From Rhea pennata (Eukaryota; Chordata; Aves; Rheiformes; Rheidae): a DNA stretch of 64,000 nucleotides. The notes under the pieces were generated by a model. The model did no database searches. It was not told where the DNA came from and saw nothing but the letters and a program-made list of their open reading frames with translations. Position numbers and translations under genes: made by a program. Of the stretch, positions 52,561 to 61,680 are shown piece after piece; the stretch's first letter is position 1; every line of letters begins with the position of its first letter. The stretch spans positions 5,926,157 to 5,990,156 of the forward strand of contig NC_084687.1 of NCBI RefSeq assembly GCF_028389875.1, written 5' to 3'.

Positions 52561-55500
52561 TCCCGCGCCCTGCCCGCACCCCGCACCGCGCCCTGCCCCG
52601 TGCTGCCGTCCCGCGCCCTGCCCGCACCCCGCGCCCTGCCCCGTGCTGCCGTCCCGCGCCCTGCCCGCACCCCGCGCCCTGCCCCGTGCTGCCGTCCCGC
52701 ACCCTGCCCGCACCCCTAACCCTGTCCTGCGCTGCCGTCCCGCGCCCTGCATCTCTCCAGGTGTTGCTGTCTCGTACCCCGTCCATGTCCTGCACCCTGC
52801 CCGGTGCTGCCATCCCCGCCCTGCCCCACTTGCCCCTGCCCAGCAGAGCCACTTCGGCCCCCGCTCGCCTCGCAGCCCCCCTGTGCCATCCCACTCCTCT
52901 GCGGAGGATCCCAGGAAGCCGGACAGGGGTCTGGGGGGGTCTGGGATGCTGGAGGAAGGGTCCGGCTGGGGGCCGCTCGCGCAGGGCTGCCTGGTGCGTC
53001 TGGGAAACGAAGCTTTTGGGGGCAGCGAGAGGGTTTGCATGAGCTGCGGGCTGTCTGCAGTGAGCGGAGAGGGTTCACGCTGCGGGCGCTCTGCGGCGAG
53101 GCGTGAGCTGCCCTGGACAGAGCGCGTTCGCTAGAGGCCTTGCGCCACCGGCGTGGCGGCGTCGGTGCGGACCAGGCTCGCCGAGATAGGTGTTTTACTT
53201 GCGTCGGATACGCGCTTCATCCGTGCTCACGGAGGGGATCGGGGTGAGGGCGGCAGGAGCGGAGCCGCCGCTTGTCCTCGGCACCGACGGCGCTGGCCGC
53301 CGGTTGGGTTTCGCGGGGAAGTTTGCCGGGTCACCGGGGGCTCCGCCGCCGTTCGGCCTGGGGCCGCACCAGATGGCTGCGTTGCATCGCATTAAGGTTT
53401 TAGCGCTGAGCGCAGTTAATTAAGCGTAACCTCGCCGCCGCCTGCGCGGCACAACGTGATGGGAGGACACGTTGGGGCTGGTGAACCTGCTTCGCGCGGC
53501 CTCATTTGAAAGGCATAAACGCGCAATAAATAGATGTTTTGGGGGACTTCTCCCCTGGCAAGTTCCTCCCTCCCCCCCATAGTTATATTGAAACAAGACT
53601 TAAGAAAATTAACTCTGTTTCACTTTTAATTTCTAAGGAAAAATATTCAGGCTGAGGGAATACTTCTGCCTCCAAATTTTCCCAAGCAGCATTGCTGGGA
53701 GGGAGGGAAATGTCCCCGGCAATGCCTGCAGCACCTTCTGCATTTGCGATCATCCCAGTAGTGAACCCTCTTGAAAACGGCCTGAGAGCAGCAGGTCGGG
53801 TGCTGTATTTGGATTTTTTTTTGTTTGTTTGTTTCTGCTGCTGGGCAGAGTCGCTGCTTGGTTTTGGCTCACGGCCTGAGGACGCTCAGGTCTTCGCTTG
53901 CACCTTTCCGGCCCATTTGCATTTATGCTAGGTCTGGCCAGGGCGGCTGCCGGGTGGCTGGGGACGCTGCCCGCAGCTTCCCACACTTAACGCTTCCGTG
54001 TCTGCCCCAGGAGAAGGAAAGGGCTGCGGGGCCGCTGCTGAGCAAGGAGGGGGTTTTGGCCAGGTGGCTTTTGCACAAACCAGAAGTGTGCCAAAATCGC
54101 CGCCGTGAGATTCCCCATTCTCGAGCAAAGTGAAGCAATCTTTCCAAGAGTAATTCTGGATGCACCCTCGTGGTTCCTTTTTCAGCACGAAGCCTGGGTG
54201 GAAGAGGGGCGGGAGGCTGAGGCCATGCAAGTGCCAGAATAAAGAAAAGCTCGAGGTGCTCTCCCCTCTCCTGGGGGTTTTCTGCAGCGGGTCCCGTTGG
54301 AGCCCTTCCCCTCGCGCGCGGGCGAAACCCCCCTCTGCAGGCCTGTTTGCCGAGGACGGAAGCTGGTTGAACACACGCGCTTTCTCCTTGGCGGTTGCAG
54401 AGCAAATTGCAATTCTGATGTTACCGGCTCGTGAGCAGGCGTTTGCTCAGGATCGCGGGCGCTTTAGGAGGTGCGGCGGCCGCGGCAGCCGCGGTCCTCG
54501 GTCGGACCGGTCGAGGCGGCGGGTTCCCGCGGGGCCGGGGTGCAGCCCGCCCACTGGGGCTCCCTTCCCGGGGCCGGGGGGTGCGGCGCGGGCACGCGTC
54601 CTGCCCGCAGCAGCTCTCGGGCCTTGGGAGTCGCGTTTCTCTTAGCTCTGCGACGCCGTCCGGGGCCTGGGGAATGTTTATGGAGAGAGACAGCAGCAGA
54701 GGCGCCGAGGCTCGTTTTGCGGGTGGGTCTGGGGGATTTTCCTTTTCTCCCACCCCTTCCTCCCTGGTCCTGTACGTTTAGTCGCGCCTGGTCCAGGTGC
54801 AAAGGGGGGCAGTGACGAGGGTCCTGCCAGGGGACGGGGCAGCGGGGCCGAGCCAGGGTTTCTGCTCCGTAGTTGTTTCCCTGCGATGCCTGGGGGGACG
54901 TTCGGGAAGTTAGTTACCTTTTATCTTATTCTATGTGCAAATAGCAGGAAGGTCTTGTGCTGGCTGCTGGAAAACCCGGTGCGTTTGTAAGAAGGTGCCC
55001 GGACAGAGAGCAGACAGCCGCGACTTAGCGGCTGTAGCGTGACAGGTTTAAACGCGCTGTTGAAGCGATGCCTGTGCCCCCGCACCGTCGCCTGACCCCG
55101 GCTGGCAGCGTCTCCGCTGATGGAAAGAGCCGACCTCGGAGCTGTCCGTGGAGCTGGACTCAAATCTAATTAATCTCAGTGTATTCCTTTATTTTAGCAT
55201 TCAATTAAACTTTGGGGACGTTTTTTCTGGGACTCCAGAAAAGCCTGGTGGAAGAGCAGCCGAGTGCAGAGCGGGTATTGAAAAGAGCCCTCCCAGTGCA
55301 CGGCGGGCTCCTGCTCTCTCTCCCCGCTCTAATCTCTTCCGTTGGGTTGCTTTATCTTATCAAGTAAAAAGCCCCAGAAATAGAAAGTTTTCCACGGGTA
55401 GGAGAGCAAGCCCAGGGATGCACAAGGCCCAAGCTGTGCATTGCCTTGTTGTTCAGGGGGGGAAAAAGAAATCCCAAAAAAGGGACCCCTTGAACGGCGG

Positions 55501-58500
55501 CGGTGCCGGTGCTTTATCTCGGCGGGAGCAGGCGCAGCTTGCAGCGATGCTCCCGGCGCCTCTCGGTCGCGCTCGGCGCTAGCAGCATGACCGAAGGCAG
55601 AGCCGAGGCGGCCGCCTGCTTTGGGCTCGTCACCAAGAGAATACGCAAAATATTCACGCGTTTGCCCGAGTCAAAATGTTGGTCCGCGGGGCTCCGGCTG
55701 CTCCGGAGGCCGAGCAGGGAGGCGTTGCTGATCCGAGGTAAGCGTCGGTGCGGGTTGCTCTGCTTCCGCGAGCCGCTTAAGCTGCTGCTCGGGCTGAGAA
55801 CGGGCGCCGCGACTTGGCTTTGGCCCCCCCGGCTGCACCCGGGTTTGGAGACGAGCGAGAGGCGAAAAGCCGCAGCCGGGCGGGAGCCGCCGCAGCCCGC
55901 GGCAGCGGCTCTCGGCGTCCCGCCGCGTGGCCGCGTCCTAGAGCCCCGCTCAGTTTCTAAAATTAGCGCTCCCCGCCCGATACGGAGCGACCGGGTCCGC
56001 TCGTAGGCGGCGGCGACTAAGGAGGCGTCGTGCTCTGATCCTGCTGGGAAACGCCTGGCCGGGATGGGCGGCCCGGGGCCAGCCGCGTGCCACGCTCTCC
56101 GGGCTCTGCCGCTGCTTTTGCAACCCGGGAATTGCCTTTCCAGCAGCTATTTTTTTGGAGCTGCGACCGGGACCCCATGGCAGGGAGCCCCGGGGGCCCC
56201 TTTTCTGTCCTCCCGTTTCGCTGCCGGGGAGGTTTCGGCCGCTCGCCCCCAGCCGGGACGCTGGAGCCGCGGGTGCGGCTGAAGCATCCTCCGACCGGCG
56301 CTGCGGGCAAAGACTTGCTGGACGCCCCTGTTAAGGGCCGCTCTGCTGGCATGGAAGGTCGCGCGTTAAAATTACTGTGCAAACGTTCTGCTTACGTCTA
56401 ATTTAAAAAACAAACACGGGGAAAAAAAAAACAGAAAAGGCCCTTCCTGCTTTCCCCCAGGCTGACTCGAGCAAACCGAGGTAGGACAAGAAAACGCTGG
56501 GCAGCTCGAGCTGGGTGGACGTCGGGCTCCTGGCCGGGGCTCGGCTCCCCCGCCGATCCCGGCAGCCTGGGGATGCTCCTCTGCTCCCGCAGACCCGAGG
56601 CGCTGGCAAGCAGCGATCCCCGCCGTGCCGGGCGAGGGGCGGCTGCCGGGCCACGGGGCGCGAGCAGCGCTGGGACATTCCTGGGCTCCAGAAGGGACCC
56701 CAAATCCCATCTCCGACTGTGCAGTGAACTCTTTTGCCTTGTTTTTAGCATTTATTTATTCCCCCCCCCCCCCCCCCGGTTCAGTGACCGCTGTGGAATT
56801 TTGGGCAGTGTAAAAGTAAATCGAACTCTGTCTAACTGGCAGTTAAAAATTAAAGGGATCAGGAAGGTCATTAAAGCTGGAGGAGGCGGTTGGCTGCAGC
56901 TGAGAGGGTCTGGAAGAGTCGGGCCGTCGGGAGAAAGGGCTGGCGAGCGGCAGCGCGGTGAACACGCGCGACGCTTGTCCTGGGCTTTGCGGGGTTTTCC
57001 GCGCAGTGCCGACCTCGCGCTGGTTAATGTTTCGCAGCCGAGCGGGCCGGCACCCGAAGAAAGCACGTTGTGTAAACCCCGGCCGGCCGGCCGCCGGCGC
57101 TGCCCCTCGCCCGGGGGGGGGCGGGGGGGGGGGGGGCTGGCAGGTCCGGTGGTGGATCCGGCGGGCGGGTGCGCGCCGCGGGGCCGCGCTGCCGGGGCCG
57201 GCCCGTCACGCCTGTGTCTCTCCCTGCCCAGACTGCAGCTACACGTGCCACCAGGGATGCCGGAGCCGCATCGAGCTGGACTGCCGCCGGCCGGGAGAGC
57301 CCCCCAGCCAGCTCTCGCCCGACAGCACCCTGCTGCTGCGCCACAGCCAGGTAGGGCCGGGCTCGGGAGCACATCCTCGTCCGGTGTGGTAGACCCGCGT
57401 TTCCTCGAGGACCGGAGACGGGGTGCTTTTATTTTTATTTATTTATTCCCCCCTCCCCCCCGGATGATAAGTTGCCTCTCTTTGGAAGACCTGCGGCCTG
57501 GGTGCAGGACCGCCCGCCCGGCACGGCAGAGCGCTGCAGAGGGAGAAGCAAAGGTGGATCCTCCCGCGCCTTGGCAGGATGCGACCCTGCATTTTGCTGG
57601 CTTAAGGGCCCTAGTTGAAGGGTTTCGGGGGGATCCAGGCTCCGCCGTCCATGAGGGACGAGCGGTAGTCCCCGCGCCTGCTCCCGAAGTCCTGGCTGTC
57701 TAATCTCGCAGGGTCCCGTGGGCTCCGCGGCATCCACAGCGGCCCACGGGCAGCGAGGAGGCTTTCGGCTGGGAAACGCCGCGGCGCGTGCAACGGGGAG
57801 CGCGGACAGGATTACGTGGTACCAGGGAAGTTGAGACGCGGATTAGTTGCGTGCTGGAAGCTTAAAACGCCGTGCGAAAACCCGGCAGGATCGGCTCCGT
57901 TGAGCGTGGCGGGAGCGGGGCGGCACGGCGCGGGCAGCCCGAGGCTCGGCGGCGGCGCGGGGCGCGTTGGAGGGAGCTCGCCTGCCCCTCGCCTTGCGGA
58001 GAGCTGGTGCTTCCCCGCAGGGCCTCGCGGGGGGAGCAGGGAGGCCGGCGGAGCTGCTGAAAACACGGTGGATTCTGGTGCAGCTAAAGGACTTGGGCGG
58101 CAGCAGCACGAGGGCAGCCCGGAGCTGCGTGCGGGCGACCGAGCGGGGCTTTGCAGCGTGAGTTTAAGGAGAGAAGAGTGCTTTTGCGGCCGCCTTTGCA
58201 GAGCTCGTGGGGCTCCCCCAGGCCGCCGCGCAGCAGGTTCGTTTCTGGCCCGAGCGAGGTGTTGCCGTGCGCGGGAAGCCGCTGATAAAGCAGCAGTTAG
58301 CGGCTGCGGCTCTGCCCGCTCTCTGCGGCCCCCAGGAGCCCCTTAGCTCCGAGAAGACGCTCGCCCTGTTGCGGCAGGGATTTGAAAGCCAGCCGGGGCC
58401 GTCTGGCTCGCCCGCTCCCGCCTTCAGCCTCCCGGAGAGCCGCAGCCGGCGTCCGCCTGCTCGGGCGCCTTGTGCTCGCGCAGAACTAGAAGTGGGAGAC

Positions 58501-61476
58501 GTGTTTCCTTTAGAAAGGACCGCGGTCGGCATCGGCGCGGGTCGCCGTCGCCGGTGCGCGCTGCCCCGCTCTCCTCCCTTCCCGCGTTCGAACCCGCCGC
58601 ATCCGACTCCCGAGCAAAAGGACTGAGACCGCAAAAGGCAGCGCGTGCGTCCTTCTTTTCTGGGGTGCTTTTAATCTGGATGGTTATTCTGACTCAAAGG
58701 AAAATAATCGGGAAGGAACCAGGATTTGGATAGGATTTGCTTTCTTATAAATTATGCATTAACCGGAATCTGAACAGAATCTCCACCAAGCCCGGAGTCA
58801 TTTTAGAAACAGTGCGAGGCCGTGTACATATTTGCGTACGTCTCCTTCAAATGTCATTGGGCTTCCCCTCAGCAAAACTAGAAAAGCTTTGAGATATTTT
58901 ATTTTCTTTTTGGAGAAAGCAGAAAGGCTGGTGCCTTCCTCAAGGTGCTAGAAACAGCCAGCGGGTCGCGGAGGGTTGCAGCGGGAGGCGGGGGGCTGCG
59001 CGGCGGCGACGGGTCCTCCCTCCGCGGCCCGGAGCGCTGCCCGACACCGGGACCGTCCGCGGAGGATTTAACACGACTCTTAGACTTGCGTGCCCTGATG
59101 GGTAGGGAAAAAACGTCTGGATTGGAGGAGAAAGGCTGGATATTCGAGTTTACTGGATCCGAGCCCCTAAGGCTGAGTGTGCAGCCAAATTCGTGTTGTG
59201 TTTCCATTGGCTGAGCAGGTTTTGCCACTTGAAAGGGGAAAGATGAAGGGAAAACAGTATCGATGCTCCACGATGAGACTTACAGGATGCCTGAACACCC
59301 TGGGAAGCAAAGGGCGTAGTGGAAACATGGAAACTTAAATTAATAGGTGGCATAGTTGGAAGTCAATAAATCGCATTATCAAATGTAAGCAAAGCAGAGA
59401 CATCAGAGAAATAACTAGTTTAATATCACGTACTTAAGTGCCGTTACTGTGTAATACTAGGCATTAATATTTTGGGCTTTGATCCAGCAAAGTACTTAAG
59501 AGAGTTTTACATCTCGGTCCCAGATTAGCCTCCTTGGGCGCAGGCCAGGCTCCGCCGAAGCTCCTGCGGCCTCGGCTCGAGGGGCCGGGAGCCCTGGCGG
59601 CGCGGCGGCTCGAGGGGCCCCGCGAGCGCTGGGGCGAGCGATGGCCCCGTCCAGCGCGAGGAGAGGAGAGGCCGTGCGGGCCGGGGCCGGGTGCCGCCGC
59701 TCTCGCCGCGGGACCGGCGCTTTGCAGCGAGAAGTGAGCCGGGAAAGGGACGTGGAGGGGTTAACGTGAGAGCACACCTGGAGGTGAGTTCTAACTCTCC
59801 GTAGCTTGAAAACTGCTTCCTTCCTCCTGATTTTAAACCTCTTCCGTGGTTTTACAGCTCTCCATCGTACCTACGTTATTCTGGCCCTTCCTCGCCAGCT
59901 CCGTGGGCAGCAGCCTGTTTTTCCCTCTAGCCCATATCGCTCTTCTCTGCAGCTCTCGTAATTCTGTTTTCTCTCCTGGATGGGCAGGCCAGGTCGTGCA
60001 TGAAGTGTGGGCACAGGAGGGATTTATTTGGTGGGATAACGTTTTCCGGCTCCGTTGGCTCTTCCTTTCCTACGTAACTCTGCCCGGTCTTGCTGCGGCG
60101 TTGGCGGCCGCTGAGCGTTGCGGTGCGAGCGCTTAAAAATCGCCTGGGCTTAAACTGATCCCGAAGTCTGTAAGGAGCGTTGGGAAACGAAAGCGCGTGT
60201 CAGCACGACGCAAAGTAGGGAAAATAGGGCTGTGAACCGGGGCCTGTTTTAACGTTCTTCCCTCTTGTGGAGGCGCTGGACTGGGCCCCCGCTGGTGAGA
60301 AATCACGCGAGCCGGAGGACCTGCGCTGCGGAGGAGAGCAAAAATGCATTCCCTGGCTGTGAAGTTTCTAAATATTTGTAGCTCAAGAACAGCTACAAAG
60401 AAGGCTCGAGTTTCCTACTTGCTTGCCTCTGCCCTGCTTTGCAGATGAACTTCTTGCACTTATTTTATTTGGCGAGTTGGGGGTGGGGGGAGGGGGGACT
60501 CATCCTGAAATTCGAAGAATTCTCCATGGCTTTTTCTATTAATATCTTAGCGTTCAAGCAGTTCCTTAACTGCAAAGTAGCTTTCAGCGTAAGGTGCTAG
60601 GCTTTTTCGTTAGCCCCCTCGACCTTGCCGGGATGCACTCGTGTTTTCCGGGCGGGAGGGGTGCAACGGGGCCCGCGCCGGGGCGTTGCACCCCGCGCCC
60701 AGCCGGGATCTGCAGCCTTTCCGTGCAAATCCCCGCGGGAACGCTGGCGAGGGCGCCGAAGCGGCGAAGGTCGCGGGTGGCTTGAAGCGTGCCCCGGGAG
60801 ATGCGCAGGGGGAGGCGGTGGGACAGGTCGGCTCGGCGCCGGGCGAGGTTTTGCAGCCCGAACGGGGCTGGGGCGGCCGCCGCCGGGGTCCCCGCAGCCG
60901 GTGCGGGGCGCGCGGCCGAGCGGGGAGGGGGGCTCGGCGGAGGGGAAGCAGCGGTGGCGGGCGAGCGAGGGGGCAGAAACGCAGCCCCCGGGGACGAGGC
61001 CGGGCTCGCCGCGGGCCCTGGGCGCGGAGCGGTGCGAGAGGAAGTCGCTGGGGCCGCGGGGCGCAGGGAGGGCGCAGGAAGGGGGAGGCGATGCCGCGCC
61101 GGCGCCCGGCGCCGCGCTGCGCACCGGCAGCGGGCTGAGCCGAGGCGGGCAGCGGCCGCCGCGCCGGCGGAGGAGGAGAGGGAAGGGTTACCCGGCGGGG
61201 CTGGCTTGCGAAGAGCAGCAGCTCGGCGCGCGCCGGGTGATGCACAGGCGGAGCCGGTGCGGATAAGCGGAGGATGTGAGAGGAGCTGGGGGAAGCAGCC
61301 GGTGCTCGGCTCCGACGGTCGCCGGCCCCCCGCCCGCCCGCAGCCCCTCGCCTTAGATGACCATCGGCAGCAGCATGAGCAGCGGGTACTGCAGCCTGGA
61401 TGAGGATCTCGAGGATTGCTTTTTCACAGCGAAAACCTCCTTCTTCCGGAGCGCGCAGAGCAAAATCCCTGCAAAG
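52205..61476 (+). CDS. RASSF5: RASSF5 (NORE1A / RAPL), 5' portion
   Basis: RASSF5 is a Ras/Rap1 effector and tumour suppressor that couples GTP-bound Ras or Rap1 to MST1/2 kinases and, as RAPL, controls lymphocyte integrin adhesion (family knowledge). Visible coding parts: NORE1A exon 1 (52205-52511), exon 2 (57232-57350) and the RAPL-specific first exon (61357-61476). Exons 1 and 2 join in phase to build a C1 zinc finger with ligands His75, Cys87, Cys90, Cys101, Cys104, His109, Cys112 and Cys120. Exon 2 and the RAPL exon both end in phase 0, so either can splice to the same common exon, as in mammals. The Ras-association and SARAH exons lie past 64000. The span given covers mutually alternative first exons and is not a single transcript. 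Confidence 0.93.
52554..52750. repeat. 43-bp GC-rich minisatellite
   Basis: Copies of a 43-bp unit beginning gctgccgtcccgcgccctgc start at 52602, 52645, 52688 and 52731, with a 48-bp variant at 52554. The unit itself contains a shorter cgccctgccc sub-repeat. It begins 43 bases after the NORE1A exon 1 donor. Confidence 0.9.
55480..56350. promoter_or_regulatory. RASSF5: CpG island in RASSF5 intron 1
   Basis: CpG-dense block around the candidate first exon, distinct from the NORE1A promoter 3.3 kb upstream. It may be an internal promoter or enhancer (inference). Confidence 0.45.
55587..55737 (+). CDS. RASSF5: Candidate alternative RASSF5 first exon
   Basis: An ATG in a CpG island opens 50 codons, MTEGRAEAAACFGLVTKRIR then KIFTRLPESKCWSAGLRLL, ending at CGA G|gtaagc. 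The one-base overhang is the phase needed to join exon 2, giving IRDCSYTCHQ. I know no counterpart isoform, and the frame is also open upstream. Composition makes open frames common here, so this is speculative. Confidence 0.3.
56761..56777. repeat. C17 homopolymer
   Basis: Seventeen C following a TTTATTTATT stretch in RASSF5 intron 1. Simple repeat. Confidence 0.85.
57113..57136. repeat. G9-C-G14 homopolymer run
   Basis: Two long G runs separated by one C, about 95 bases before RASSF5 exon 2. Prone to quadruplex formation, slippage and assembly error. Confidence 0.85.
57232..57350 (+). CDS. RASSF5: RASSF5 exon 2, C1 zinc-finger completion
   Basis: With the split Tyr codon from exon 1 it encodes YCSYTCHQGCRSRIELDCRR, then PGEPPSQLSPDSTLLLRHSQ. 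It supplies Cys104, His109, Cys112 and Cys120 of the C1 domain. Human has NCKFTCHPECRSLIQLDC. The acceptor is tctccctgcccag and the donor CAG|gtaggg, phase 0. Confidence 0.95.
57351..61356 (+). other. RASSF5: RASSF5 sequence between exon 2 and the RAPL first exon
   Basis: GC-rich blocks at 57700-58650 and 59530-59760 alternate with AT-richer sequence at 58660-58930, 59200-59510 and 60380-60600. No additional coding exon can be supported. From 60620 it becomes the RAPL promoter island. Confidence 0.65.
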
Positions 61477-61680
61477 GTAACGGCTCCGCGCCGTCGCGAG
61501 GCGGAGGGACCGCCGGTGCCGGGGCAGATGCCGGTCTCGGTGCACGTTCGCTCGCGGCTGGGGCCGGGCTTGCAGCGCGCCGTCGGCGGGGGCTCGGCGC
61601 TGCCTGCCGCCCCGCGGGCTCCGCGTCCTGCTGCAGGTCTCCTCAGCCCCGGCTCACCCTCGCGCGTGCCAGGTTGTGTC
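60620..61680. promoter_or_regulatory. RASSF5: CpG island / promoter of the RAPL isoform
   Basis: Dense CpG with GC boxes of the type ggggcgg surrounds and precedes the RAPL start codon at 61357. No TATA box is evident. The internal promoter for the short isoform is known in mammals. Confidence 0.7.
61357..61476 (+). CDS. RASSF5: RASSF5 RAPL (short isoform) first coding exon
   Basis: Forty codons: MTIGSSMSSGYCSLDEDLED then CFFTAKTSFFRSAQSKIPAK, ending at gtaacg in phase 0. It matches the human RAPL N-terminus (MTVDSSMSSGYCSLDEELED and CFFTAKTTFFRNAQSK) and the related RASSF3/RASSF1C-type start. This isoform lacks the C1 domain and is the form that binds Rap1 in lymphocytes. Confidence 0.96.

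Larger units (their letters stand above)
52512..57231 (+). other. RASSF5: RASSF5 intron 1
   Basis: Very GC-rich, with several CpG clusters (53150-53400, 54450-54620, 55480-56350, 57020-57230), the 43-bp minisatellite, a C17 run (56761-56777) and G9CG14 (57113-57136). It contains one candidate alternative first exon at 55587-55737. Confidence 0.65.

Noticed and set aside
52714..52725. Telomere-like ccctaaccctg
   Set aside because: A single degenerate copy inside the 43-bp minisatellite, not a telomeric array.
51352..53040. 562-codon minus-strand and 571-codon plus-strand open frames over the RASSF5 promoter
   Set aside because: Both lie in extreme GC sequence where stops are rare and overlap in several frames. 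Only the 102 codons from 52205 match a known protein.
56573..57703. 376-codon open frame across RASSF5 exon 2
   Set aside because: It reads exon 2 in the wrong frame. The correct frame gives the C1-domain cysteines and the right splice phases.
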